From Frankiales bacterium (lineage in GTDB: Bacteria > Actinomycetota > Actinomycetes > Mycobacteriales > SCTD01), in assembly GCA_025966135.1 (NCBI GenBank), contig JAOPVP010000067.1, positions 1-39,913 of the forward strand: a stretch of 39,913 nt of DNA. Reading direction: 5' to 3'. Below, piece by piece: positions 14,784 to 22,720 of this stretch (positions are counted from its first letter, which is position 1; each line of letters begins with the position of its first letter). The translations under genes were made by a program, and so were the position numbers. The notes under the pieces were generated by a model. It was not told where the DNA came from, searched no databases, and saw only the letters and a program-made list of their open reading frames with translations.

Positions 14784-15696
14784 CGCCCGATCCGCGGAGC
14801 ATGGCCTGGATGGCGCGGGGTGTGGAGATGAAGCGGGTGAGCTCCGCGACGGCCGGCTGAAGCGAGTGCTCAGGCAGCGTCATCGTCGACCACGTGCCCT
14901 CCGCCGGGAGCCCCGGTCCGCGCACGAGAACGAGCCTTCTCCTGGTCAGGTCCGCCGATATCGCGAAGGAGAGCGCGAAGGCGATGCCGCTGCCGCGCTT
15001 GGCCTCCTCCAGGGCGGCGGCGTGGCTCTGGAAGATCCGCTGCCGGTCTTCCGGCACGTCGAACTGCCGCAGCAGTCGGCTGACCGCTCCGTCGGAACCG
15101 GTGGCGGACGGGCCCAGCAGCCACGTCTGCTCGCGCAGCACCTGCTTGCGGGCTGAAGCCGTCGTCGTCGTCAGGGGGTGTCCCGGTCCCACAACGGCCA
15201 CGATCTCGTACTTGAGGAACGGCTTGCAGACGAAGCTGCCCTCAGGGCTGCGCAGCTCAGGGCCGATGGCGACATCCAGCGCCCGGGAGGCGAGCAGTTT
15301 GCCGAACTGGGAGTCCTGACGGACGCTCAGCTCGACGTCGAAGTCGTCGGCCCGACCGAGGAACAGCTCGATCATGCCAGGGGCGCAGTGCTCGGCGAAC
15401 AGGCTCGTCGACACGATGCGCAGGAGCCGTCGCCCCTGCCGGGCCTGGTTCACCTCGCGGACCGTCTGGTCCTGCAGGCCGAGCATCTCGCTGGCCCGGC
15501 TCGCCAGACGAAGTCCCCCGGGGGTGAAGGCCAGACCGGATGCGGTCCTGGCAAACAGCTGGTCGTCGAGCTCCTTGCGCAGCGCCCCAACCTGCAGCGA
15601 CACGGCTGACTCGGTGACGCCGAGCTCGACCGCGGCGTCCTTCACCGACCCGTTCCGGGCCACCGCCGTGAAGGCCCGGAGCTGGCTGGGTGTCAT
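14734..15696 (-). CDS. LysR-type regulator, candidate CO-dehydrogenase regulator (CutR-like)
   Basis: A 320-aa LysR-family protein. The winged helix occupies residues 1-60 (MTPSQLRAFTAVARNGSVKD, LGVTESAVSLQVGALRKELD), followed by the linker helix and a periplasmic-binding-like effector domain (LRIVSTSLFAEHCAPGMIEL, ELSVRQDSQFGKLLASRALD). In Mycobacterium the LysR protein CutR activates the CO dehydrogenase genes; position immediately after coxE makes this the likely local regulator, although family assignment within LysR was not tested. It is convergent with coxE and overlaps it by 50 nt. No copy of the coxM upstream repeats is visible in the 240 bp before its own start, so autoregulation through the same site is not supported. 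Confidence 0.85.
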   Translation of the reverse strand: MTPSQLRAFTAVARNGSVKDAAVELGVTESAVSLQVGALRKELDDQLFARTASGLAFTPGGLRLASRASEMLGLQDQTVREVNQARQGRRLLRIVSTSLFAEHCAPGMIELFLGRADDFDVELSVRQDSQFGKLLASRALDVAIGPELRSPEGSFVCKPFLKYEIVAVVGPGHPLTTTTASARKQVLREQTWLLGPSATGSDGAVSRLLRQFDVPEDRQRIFQSHAAALEEAKRGSGIAFALSFAISADLTRRRLVLVRGPGLPAEGTWSTMTLPEHSLQPAVAELTRFISTPRAIQAMLRGSGVNVGHFRPSIHVTLWK

Positions 15697-15940
15697 GTCG
15701 CCGAACCCGCTCTGTCTGGCGGGGAACTGCCGCCCACGTTCCGCGCCATGTGCCGTCCCTGCCCGAACCGTTCCTGTGTGACGTCCCTCGCTCGGAATGT
15801 AGTGCTGTTCGCACCGCTTCGGCGAGGCCGCCCTTTACGTCCCGGAATCCACCGACGGACCGCGGGCGGCGAAGCGCTCGGTCGCCGGGAAGGACCGACC
15901 TTTGACGGCACGGCTGTCGTTGAGCACGGAGCTCTCGGGC

Positions 15941-16483
15941 TCAGCCGACGCTCCTGCCCGCGACCCGACGAGGACGTAGCCGGATCACGCTCTGTCGCGG
16001 GCCGTCAGCCCAGGGGTGGGGTATCCGGGCGCCGTCCCGGACAAGCGCGGCAACCTGAGGGTCGCTGAGCCGCTGGGCTGTCCCCAGCACGACGACGCTG
16101 CGCCCGCTCCGCGCCGTCTCGTCGATCTCATCGACCTCGAAGGCGACCAGTTCGCGACGCTCTGCGGCCTGCAGCTTGGGACCGCGGCCCGAGCACACAA
16201 GAACGTCGTCCCCGTGGACGGCGTAGTTCACGGGGACGACGTCCGGCGTGCCTTCCCGTGCCAAGTACGCCAGCCGCCCGACCGTGTGACGGTCAAGCAG
16301 CGACCAGCAGTCGTCGGCATCCATGCGCCTGAGTGCTCCGGCCTCCGGCGCCTCGTCGAGGGACTTCGTCAGAACGACACGTTCGGCAACCGCGAGCGCC
16401 ACCTCGAGCGCCGACCGCCGGGCGTTCACGAGCCCGCTCCCGGGGAGACCAGCGAGGCGCTGAAGGACCTGCGGAGGCCTCAT
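15941..16483 (-). CDS. Pyridoxamine 5'-phosphate oxidase-like flavoprotein
   Basis: A 180-aa protein of the PNPOx-like split-barrel family. The core DADDCWSLLDRHTVGRLAYL, followed by GTPDVVPVNYAVHGDDVLVC and SGRGPKLQAAERRELVAFEV, is the FMN- or F420-binding barrel seen in many small actinobacterial redox or stress proteins. The 50 N-terminal residues (RRSALEVALAVAERVVLTKS) are helical and not part of the barrel. The start at ATG 16483 is supported by AGGAG 8 nt upstream; the open frame extends much further but without similarity. Members are frequent in hypoxia/dormancy regulons, but no convincing DosR-type box was found upstream here. Substrate unknown. About 250 bp upstream (16484-16734) contain nothing recognised. 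Confidence 0.8.
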   Translation of the reverse strand: MRPPQVLQRLAGLPGSGLVNARRSALEVALAVAERVVLTKSLDEAPEAGALRRMDADDCWSLLDRHTVGRLAYLAREGTPDVVPVNYAVHGDDVLVCSGRGPKLQAAERRELVAFEVDEIDETARSGRSVVVLGTAQRLSDPQVAALVRDGARIPHPWADGPRQSVIRLRPRRVAGRSVG

Positions 16484-16734
16484 CGTTGGAACTCCTGCGA
16501 GGGCAGGTCGACCGCTCCTACGAGCCCATCGCGCGTGTCCGGCATAGGTCCTCCTCGGTCCGCTTTGAGCCTGCGACCCGACGGGACCGCGCGGCAGAGG
16601 CAATGGTCCTGCCAAGGGGGGCGACTGGCTTGGTTCGAGCAGAAGGCGGCGGGCCGCCGAACCATCTCGAGGTGCTCGCGGGACGCCACCACAAGCCTGC
16701 GCGTGGTCGTGACCATGTGCGTCGTCACGCGAGG

Positions 16735-17544
16735 TCACCCCACGGGCTGTGTCACAACCGGCTGGCTTCTTGATGTTGGCAGCTCGCCCGGCGGGTCGAC
16801 AGTTCCGCCAGGCCCCGGCACCTCGTGCTGCGGTGCGCCGCGGATGGCGCGCCGCCGCCCGTCCGTCCCGACGACCTCGACGCCCACACCGTCGATGCCG
16901 GACAGCTGCGCCAGCCCACGCATCCGTGAGTCGACGGCGAATTCTCGGTTGTCGCCCAGCTCGAAGAAGTGTCCGGGCGTCACGGTGACCGCCGCATACG
17001 GAGCGATGTCGTCGCCGCCGCCGATGAAGAACCCCGGCAACACGGTCATGCCAGGGGGAGGCGGAGAGCCTGGGTCGCGGCCGATGTAGGGCTCGGACAG
17101 AACCTGACCATTGCGGGTCCAACCGTGGCAGTGGCCGTCTCTGCCTGCGGGACAGGCAATCACGTCGCCGGGCAAGGCGATCACGCGACGGACGGACGTG
17201 AACACGTGGCCCTCGTAGTTCCCGTGCACCTCGACCAGGTCGCCGCGTGATGGTGTCAGGGTGCGGTCGGCGAGGAGGTGCTCGCCCACCGTCAAGGTCG
17301 GCGCCATCGAGGAGCTCGGCTCGTAGACGCTGTAGAACCGGGTCTCACCGCTTCTCCGCGCCGCAACCACGCCCCCGGCCACCAGGCCAGCAAGGGCGAG
17401 CGAGACGCCGATGCGGCGACGTCGCCTCGATCGGCGGCGGAGCGCCACGACACGCTCAGCAAGGAACGGCTGTATAGCCACAGACGGTGATCCGGCCTCA
17501 GCGAGGTCACGCAAGGTCCGCTCGGTCGTTAGGTCAGGCCTCAC
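16735..17544 (-). CDS. Signal-peptidase-I-like (S26) membrane protein coupled to an ECF sigma factor
   Basis: A 269-aa protein with a cytoplasmic N-terminal tail (1-44, very basic at 36-44), one membrane helix (45-62) and an extracytoplasmic S26 domain. Box B Ser79 is present (SSSMAPTL), as are ALPGD (123-127) and GDNR (197-200) with DSR (205-207). The residue aligned to the catalytic Lys of the usual KRVxxLPGD box is Arg119 (TSVRRVIALPGD), and the Ser of GDNRxxSxDSR is Ala203. It may therefore be inactive or altered. GTG 17544 overlaps the sigma gene stop and has AAGGAG 7 nt upstream, so the two are co-translated. The position and tail recall membrane proteins encoded with SigE-type sigma factors, raising an anti-sigma-like role. 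A Pro-rich C-terminal tail is unusual. Confidence 0.8.
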   Translation of the reverse strand: MRPDLTTERTLRDLAEAGSPSVAIQPFLAERVVALRRRSRRRRRIGVSLALAGLVAGGVVAARRSGETRFYSVYEPSSSMAPTLTVGEHLLADRTLTPSRGDLVEVHGNYEGHVFTSVRRVIALPGDVIACPAGRDGHCHGWTRNGQVLSEPYIGRDPGSPPPPGMTVLPGFFIGGGDDIAPYAAVTVTPGHFFELGDNREFAVDSRMRGLAQLSGIDGVGVEVVGTDGRRRAIRGAPQHEVPGPGGTVDPPGELPTSRSQPVVTQPVG

Positions 17545-18025
17545 GGGTGACTCCTTCGGGGAGCATGGAACGCAGGCGCGACAGCCCGCGGGAGAGGTTG
17601 GCGCCGACCGTGCCCGGGGCGCAGCGCAACGCTGCCGCAGCCTCGGCCTCCGACAGCCCCTCGATGACTCGCAGCACGACCGCGGCGCGCTGCTTCGCCG
17701 GCAGGACCTGCAGCAGCTGCTCGAGGGCGGCCTGCGACGCGTGCGCATCCGCGAGGTCCGGGAGCGCGGACTGCCGGTCCCCGGAGACTTCAGTGGGTTC
17801 GGGAACGAGGTGTCGCCTGCGGTCACGGTCGCGCGTGAGGTTGACCAGGGTGCGTCGTACGTAAGCCTGGGGATGCTGGACGGGCCACCTCCTCGACAGC
17901 CGCAGTAGGGCGGTCTGGAGCACGTCCTCCGCATCAGCGGTGTCGCGCACCAACAGCCGGCTCGTGCGCAGCAGCGCACCCCCGTGGTCGCGCACGAACA
18001 TGCTGAATCCGTCCTCGTCCTTCAC
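17534..18025 (-). CDS. ECF (SigE-family) RNA polymerase sigma factor
   Basis: A 163-aa group 4 sigma factor. Region 2 is seen in FSMFVRDHGGALLRTSRLLV and DTADAEDVLQTALLRLSRRW, with the -10-recognition helix near PQAYVRRTLVNLTRDRDRRR; region 4 is LLQVLPAKQRAAVVLRVIEG followed by LSEAEAAAALRCAPGTVGAN and LSRGLSRLR, the -35-binding helix-turn-helix. This is the pattern of the small SigE-like 'SigE70' sigma factors common in actinobacteria. The start at GTG 18025 has GGAG 6 nt upstream; a longer frame to 18229 shows no similarity. The stop overlaps the S26-like gene start by 11 nt, so the two are very likely a functional pair. Confidence 0.88.
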   Translation of the reverse strand: MKDEDGFSMFVRDHGGALLRTSRLLVRDTADAEDVLQTALLRLSRRWPVQHPQAYVRRTLVNLTRDRDRRRHLVPEPTEVSGDRQSALPDLADAHASQAALEQLLQVLPAKQRAAVVLRVIEGLSEAEAAAALRCAPGTVGANLSRGLSRLRSMLPEGVTREA

Positions 18026-18303
18026 GTGATCTCCACAACTAGGTAGACGAGACCTCGGCCCGATCCCTTGCACACTGTCCAGAAGATTCTCAGCAGGGAC
18101 CGCAGGCTCGCCGAAGCGAAGACGCAGGTGGGCCCTACCGTGGCCAACGTCCCCGCCGACTACGCGTAGAGCCTGCTCCTCCAGCGGTACGCCACCAGTC
18201 AGTGGATCGCGCAGCTGCCGAACGGGCACTGTCGTGTCAGGGGATTGCGGAGTGGCGGCCGTGACCTGAGCATGGGGAAGAGACGACGCTCGGGAGGTAT
18301 GTC

Positions 18304-18537
18304 ATGGATGAAGGCGAGATTCACGGGGCGATCGCGAAACTGGTGGCCGAAGAGCACCAGCTGCGGGCAGATCCGGGTGCGGCGGCTGATCAGCAAGCTC
18401 GGCTCCGAGAGCTCGAAGTCTCACTCGACCAGTGCTGGGACCTGTTGCGGCAGCGCCAGGCCCTGAAGGAGTCTGGCGTCGACCCCGACACTGCGCGGAC
18501 AAGGTCGGTCGCCGAGGTCGAGGGCTATCTGCAATAG
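18304..18537 (+). CDS. DUF2630 family small protein
   Basis: A 77-aa, highly charged, all-helical protein. The pattern IHGAIAKLVAEEHQLRAD, then RLRELEVSLDQCWDLLRQRQ and RSVAEVEGYLQ at the very end is typical of DUF2630, a small protein family of actinobacteria with no known function. GGGAGG lies 6 nt before the ATG, supporting translation. The 278 bp upstream, back to the sigma factor start, contain no other recognised element. It converges on the malic enzyme gene with 34 bp between stops and no obvious terminator. Confidence 0.82.
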   Translation: MDEGEIHGAIAKLVAEEHQLRADPGAAADQQARLRELEVSLDQCWDLLRQRQALKESGVDPDTARTRSVAEVEGYLQ

Positions 18538-18571
18538 CCGAATTCCCAGGCGCCTTCCCCCAGAGCGGGAT

Positions 18572-20002
18572 CTAGGACAGCAGTCGGCTCTCTGTCGCGT
18601 GGTCGTCGGTGCGGCGGCTCTCGACCACGCGCCGGACGGCAGCTGCCACCGCTGTTGTCACCTCCGGGTCGAAGACGCTCGGCACGATGAACGAGGCGTT
18701 GAGCTGGTCGGGGTGCACGACGTCCGCGAGCGCCTGTGCCGCGGCCGCTTCCATCTCGAGATCGACGTCGCCGGCGCCGGCGCCGGCGTCGAGCAGCCCC
18801 CGGAACACACCCGGGAAGGCGAGCACGTTGTTGATCTGGTTGGGCTCGTCGCTGCGGCCGGTGGCTACGACGGCTGCCGTACGGCGAGCCTCCGCGGGCT
18901 CGACCTCGGGGTCCGGGTTCGCCAGGGCGAACACCACGGCGCCCTCCGCCATGGACGCGATGTCGTCGCCGTTCAGGATGCCCGGTGCGCTCACTCCGAT
19001 GAACACGTCGGCACCCACGAGCGCGTCCCGCAGGGAACCGGTCTGACCCCTGGGATTGCTGTGCTCGGCGAGCCACTGCCGGTTCGTGTCCAGGTCCTGG
19101 CGAACCGTGTTCACGACGCCGCCGAGGTCGCAGACGACGACGTCGCGGGCACCGGCGGTGAGCAGCAGCCGGGCGATTGCTGAGCCGGCTGCTCCGGCCC
19201 CGGACAGCACCACGCGCGCGTGCGCGAGCTCCTTTCCCACCACCCGTAAGGCGTTGGTGAGCGCCGCAAGCACGACGATGGCGGTGCCGTGCTGGTCGTC
19301 GTGGAAAACAGGGATGTCCAAGAGATCGCGCAGTCGGCGTTCGATCTCAAAGCACCGCGGCGCGGCGATGTCCTCCAGGTTGATGCCGCCGAACACGGGT
19401 GCGATGAGCTGCACCGTGCGGACGATCTCGTCCACGTCCTGGGTGTCCAGGCAGATCGGCCAGGCGTCGATGTCGGCGAACCGCTTGAACAGGGCGGCCT
19501 TGCCCTCCATCACCGGCAGGGCCGCGGATGGCCCCAGGTTGCCGAGCCCGAGCACGGCCGAGCCGTCGGTCACCACGGCCACGGAGTTCCGCTTGACGGT
19601 CAGCCGCCGGGCGTCCTCCGGGTGCTCGGCAATGGCGAGGCAGACCCGGGCCACACCCGGCGTATAGGCCATCGACAGGTCGTCGCGGGTCCGGAGCGGC
19701 ACCTTGGAGCGCACCTCGATCTTGCCGCCGAGGTGCAGGAGGAAGGTCCGGTCACTCACCTTGCGGATCACCACGCCCTCGACCTGCTCCAGCGCAGCGG
19801 TGAGGTCCGCCGCGTGAGCCTGGTTGCTGGCGGCACACGTGACGTCGATGACAATCCGGTCCGGATGCGACTCGGTCACGTCGAGTGCTGTGACCACGCC
19901 ACCGGCATTGCCGACCGCGGTGCAGAACAGGCCCACGGACGTCGGGTCCGCTGGAGCCTCCAAACGCACGGTGATGGAGTAGGAAGCGTTGGGAACGGCC
20001 AC
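18572..20002 (-). CDS. NAD(P)-dependent malic enzyme with N-terminal ACT domain
   Basis: A 476-aa enzyme that decarboxylates malate to pyruvate. Residues 1-80 form an ACT domain (SITVRLEAPADPTSVGLFCT), a possible amino-acid sensor. The malic N-terminal domain follows, with SMAYTPGVARVCLAIAE, then SAVLGLGNLGPSAALPVMEG and KAALFKRFADIDAWPICLDT containing the catalytic Lys and metal ligands; VFHDDQHGTAIVVLAAL is diagnostic. The NAD(P)-binding domain carries VVLSGAGAAGSAIARLLL. Length and motifs match the bacterial ACT-malic enzymes. It is divergent from the membrane reductase operon; a strong hairpin lies in the gap. Cofactor preference cannot be read with confidence. Confidence 0.92.
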   Translation of the reverse strand: MAVPNASYSITVRLEAPADPTSVGLFCTAVGNAGGVVTALDVTESHPDRIVIDVTCAASNQAHAADLTAALEQVEGVVIRKVSDRTFLLHLGGKIEVRSKVPLRTRDDLSMAYTPGVARVCLAIAEHPEDARRLTVKRNSVAVVTDGSAVLGLGNLGPSAALPVMEGKAALFKRFADIDAWPICLDTQDVDEIVRTVQLIAPVFGGINLEDIAAPRCFEIERRLRDLLDIPVFHDDQHGTAIVVLAALTNALRVVGKELAHARVVLSGAGAAGSAIARLLLTAGARDVVVCDLGGVVNTVRQDLDTNRQWLAEHSNPRGQTGSLRDALVGADVFIGVSAPGILNGDDIASMAEGAVVFALANPDPEVEPAEARRTAAVVATGRSDEPNQINNVLAFPGVFRGLLDAGAGAGDVDLEMEAAAAQALADVVHPDQLNASFIVPSVFDPEVTTAVAAAVRRVVESRRTDDHATESRLLS

Positions 20003-20153
20003 GGCTTAGGCGCTCTCGACGAGCGAGAGCCTGGACGGGCGAGTCTGGCGCTGGACGGCTTCAGGTACTTCAGTCATGTCGGAACGACGGTAGTACCGCA
20101 CGGTCCGCTCACAGCAACCGGGGAGGTTGGTCCAAGAAACGCCTAAGAATCAA

Positions 20154-20181
20154 GGGGCATGCTGGGCCGGCAGCATGCCCC
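20154..20181. promoter_or_regulatory. 28-nt perfect hairpin between malic enzyme and reductase operon
   Basis: GGGGCATGCTG (20154-20164) and CAGCATGCCCC (20171-20181) are an 11-bp perfect inverted repeat around a 6-nt loop. It lies in a divergent intergenic region, 50 nt before the reductase gene, so it cannot terminate a known upstream transcript on either strand, and no T-tract follows on either side. Each arm also contains the palindrome GCATGC. It may be an operator or a 5' leader structure of the downstream operon. Confidence 0.5.
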
Positions 20182-20230
20182 ACTCGACGGAAGGCCATCC
20201 TTGACCAGCACGGCCAGCCTGAGCTGACCC

Positions 20231-21649
20231 TTGACCTCCCAGACCCGCGCGAGGCCGCCGGCGCGCGCACCTCAGCAAGCCCGCGAGCGTGTCAAACCTG
20301 CCCCGGTGTGGTGGCGCGATGCCGCAGGTGTCGCCTGCTGGGGTAGTGCCCTCGTGGTCGTCGCGCTGTGGCTGTCCGGTCGGGGACTGCAGTCCCTGGC
20401 TGCGACGCCGGCAGACCTGCTGATGTCCCTGGGGCGCGTCACCGGCCTTGTCGCCGCGGACCTGCTGCTCATACAGGTTTTCCTGATGGCCCGGGTGCCG
20501 TGGATCGAGCGCAGCTACGGCCAGGACGAGCTGGCGCGCCGGCACCGCCTGGTGGGGTTCTGGTCCTTCAACCTGATGCTCGCCCACATCGTGCTCATCA
20601 CGCTCGGCTACACCCTTGCCGACCACAGCGACGTGGTTCACGAGACCTGGAAGTTCGTCACGTCGTACGGCGGGATGCTGCTGGCCGTCGCAGGTACGGC
20701 TGCCCTCACGGTGGTCACGGTCACGTCGGTGCGTGCCGCCCGACGGGTGCTGCGCTACGAGTCGTGGCACCTTCTGCACCTGTACGCCTACGTCGGTGTC
20801 GGGTTGTCCATCCCACACGAGATCTGGACCGGCACCGACTTCATCACCTCGCCACTGGCACGGGTGTACTGGTGGGCCTCCTACCTGGTCGCGGCCGGGG
20901 CCGCGCTGGTGTTTCGGGTCGGTATCCCTGTGTGGCGGACGTTGCGGCACGGCATCACTGTCACCTCCGTAGTACGAGAGAGCAACGATGTCGTCACCGT
21001 CCACATGGGAGGGCGCGGCCTGCACCGGCTTCCCGTTCAGGCAGGGCAGTTCTTCATCTGGCGTTTCCTCGATGGTCCCGGTTGGTCCCGCGGCAACCCC
21101 TATTCGTTGTCGGGTGCCCCCCGGCCGGGCCGTGTCCAGATCACCGCCAAGGACCTCGGCGACGGCAGTGGACGACTCGCACACCTACGGCCGGGAACGA
21201 AGGTGCTCATCGAAGGCCCCTACGGCCGACTGACCGGTGAGCACCGCGTCGGGGACAAGGTTGCGATGCTCGCCTGTGGCATCGGCATCACGCCCATGCG
21301 TGCACTGCTCGAGGACCTGCCCTACAAGCGCGGTGACGCAACCCTGATCTACCGAGCCCGCAGCGAACCCGACGTCATCTTCCGCAACGAGCTCGACGAG
21401 CTCGGCAGGACCCGGGGCATCACGGTCCACTACCTGACCGGCCCACGGATCCCAGGTCGTGGTTCTTGGCTCCCTCACAGCCACGCGCGCTGGCGCGACA
21501 ACGACGTACTCCGACGTCTCGTCCCCGACCTCACCTCGCGGGACGTGTTCGTCTGCGGTCCTGACGCCTGGATGGAGGCGGTCAGCAAGGCCGCCCTCGA
21601 CGCCGGCTTGCCTGCAGGCCAACTGCACCAGGAACGGTTCACGTGGTGA
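20231..21649 (+). CDS. Ferric-reductase-like membrane heme protein with FAD/NAD(P)H reductase domain
   Basis: A 472-aa protein. Residues 28-230 hold about six membrane helices with candidate heme ligands His105, His119, His180, His183 and His196. The cytoplasmic part is a ferredoxin-NADP reductase module: FAD motif RGNPYSLSG, flavin/phosphate region KVLIEGPYGRLTG, nucleotide motif ACGIGITPMRALLED, and C-terminal FVCGPDAWMEAV. It would move electrons from NAD(P)H through FAD and heme across the membrane. The next two genes encode FMN-carrying extracytoplasmic proteins, the probable acceptors. An in-frame TGA at 20225 limits the start to TTG 20231 or a downstream GTG near 20306; neither has a strong ribosome-binding site. 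Confidence 0.85.
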   Translation: MTSQTRARPPARAPQQARERVKPAPVWWRDAAGVACWGSALVVVALWLSGRGLQSLAATPADLLMSLGRVTGLVAADLLLIQVFLMARVPWIERSYGQDELARRHRLVGFWSFNLMLAHIVLITLGYTLADHSDVVHETWKFVTSYGGMLLAVAGTAALTVVTVTSVRAARRVLRYESWHLLHLYAYVGVGLSIPHEIWTGTDFITSPLARVYWWASYLVAAGAALVFRVGIPVWRTLRHGITVTSVVRESNDVVTVHMGGRGLHRLPVQAGQFFIWRFLDGPGWSRGNPYSLSGAPRPGRVQITAKDLGDGSGRLAHLRPGTKVLIEGPYGRLTGEHRVGDKVAMLACGIGITPMRALLEDLPYKRGDATLIYRARSEPDVIFRNELDELGRTRGITVHYLTGPRIPGRGSWLPHSHARWRDNDVLRRLVPDLTSRDVFVCGPDAWMEAVSKAALDAGLPAGQLHQERFTW

Positions 21650-21674
21650 CACGACCTGCAGGGGAGGTGAACCG

Positions 21675-22163
21675 GTGAGGCGCGCGGTCGCGACCGTCAT
21701 GTCTGGGCTCAGCGTGCTCGTCGTCGGTACCAGCCTGCGCGGCAGCAGCCACAGCCACACCGCGGCCCTGTCGGGTGCGCCGGCAGGCGTCGTCCAACCG
21801 GTGGCCCCGACGACGAGCTCGCAGACACCGTCGGCGCCCACTCCCACCGCGTCGGCTGCTCCGACTCCTCGTGCCGCGCCGCGGAGCGTGACGGTCAACG
21901 GGTCCCCGGCGGACACCCAGTTCGGACCCGTGCAGGTGCAGATCACGCTCACGAACGGGCGCTTGGTGCGCGCCGACGCGATCGTCTACCCGCAGGGCAG
22001 CGGGCGCGATCAGGAGATCAACAGCTACGCGATCCCGCAGCTCGACCAGGAAACGCTTCAGCGTCAGAGCGCTCAGATCGACACGGTGTCCGGAGCGACG
22101 TACACGTCTGACGGCTACAAGCAGTCGCTGCAGTCCGCCCTCGACGCCGCCCGCAAGGGATGA
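21675..22163 (+). CDS. FMN-binding domain protein 1 (predicted flavinylated)
   Basis: A 162-aa protein with an N-terminal signal or anchor helix (about 4-20), a Pro/Ser/Thr/Ala-rich linker (35-70) and a C-terminal FMN_bind domain (about 80-160). The motif DTVSGATYTSDGY contains Thr142, which matches the threonine that ApbE links covalently to FMN through a phosphoester. The architecture puts the flavin outside the membrane on a flexible tether. GTG 21675 has GGGGAGG 7 nt upstream. It follows the reductase by 25 nt and overlaps the next gene as ATGA. It shares the long identical stretch QEINSYAIPQL with its downstream neighbour. No apbE is in this window. Confidence 0.87.
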   Translation: MRRAVATVMSGLSVLVVGTSLRGSSHSHTAALSGAPAGVVQPVAPTTSSQTPSAPTPTASAAPTPRAAPRSVTVNGSPADTQFGPVQVQITLTNGRLVRADAIVYPQGSGRDQEINSYAIPQLDQETLQRQSAQIDTVSGATYTSDGYKQSLQSALDAARKG

Positions 22164-22720
22164 CCCAGATGCCTGCCAAGCGACCCGCCTCCCAGCTGAC
22201 GCTCCCTCTCGCAGGGACGACGGCCGCTCATGTGGCAGCGCGCGCGCTGGCCAGGAGGAACACCAAGGTCTTCGGTGCCTCGGCGGCTGCCATCGGCTTG
22301 TTGATGCTCTACCCGACCAGTACGAACAGCAGCACCAACGCTCGACGTCCTGGTCAGGCCGTCGCCGTGGCCGGCGTCGTGCAGCCCACAACGACGCCGA
22401 CGGCCGCAGGCTCATCGGGTGGCTCGCCCGCAGCTCCCGCCACGACTGTCGTGAACGGCGCGTCCATCGGCACCGCCTTCGGGCCGGTGCAGGTCCAACT
22501 GGCGATTCGTGGCGGGCACATCATGCGCGCCACGGCCATCGACTACCCCCAGGGCACCGGACAAGACCAGGAGATCAACAGCTATGCGATCCCGCAGCTG
22601 CAGAGCGAGACCTTGACGGCCCAGAGTGCCCGCATCGACGTCGTGTCGGGAGCCACCTACACGTCCGAGGGTTACGCGCAGTCCTTGCAGTCCGCCCTCG
22701 ATGCTGCGCACATCAAGTGA
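22160..22720 (+). CDS. FMN-binding domain protein 2 (tandem paralogue)
   Basis: A 186-aa paralogue of the preceding gene. It differs by a longer cytoplasmic N-terminus (1-36, basic near the helix), a transmembrane anchor at about 37-53, a low-complexity linker (55-98) and an FMN_bind domain with SGATYT, Thr166 being the predicted flavin attachment site. The two FMN_bind domains are clearly similar (QVQL..., DYPQG-GQDQEINSYAIPQL, SGATYTSEGY-QSLQSALDAA), pointing to tandem duplication. Its start overlaps the previous stop (ATGA). Two flavins in series or two distinct acceptors are both possible. Confidence 0.87.
   Translation: MTQMPAKRPASQLTLPLAGTTAAHVAARALARRNTKVFGASAAAIGLLMLYPTSTNSSTNARRPGQAVAVAGVVQPTTTPTAAGSSGGSPAAPATTVVNGASIGTAFGPVQVQLAIRGGHIMRATAIDYPQGTGQDQEINSYAIPQLQSETLTAQSARIDVVSGATYTSEGYAQSLQSALDAAHIK

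Noticed and set aside
16484..16734. DosR-type hypoxia box before the PNPOx-like gene
   Set aside because: GGTCC and GGGACC fragments occur, but no 18-20 bp symmetric site with the proper centre could be assembled.
18120..18170. Possible gene end (LAEAKTQVGPTVANVPADYA then stop) between the sigma factor and DUF2630
   Set aside because: No start, ribosome-binding site or family match; too short to support as a remnant.
20154..20181. Intrinsic terminator
   Set aside because: No T-tract on either strand and no transcript is expected to end in this divergent region.
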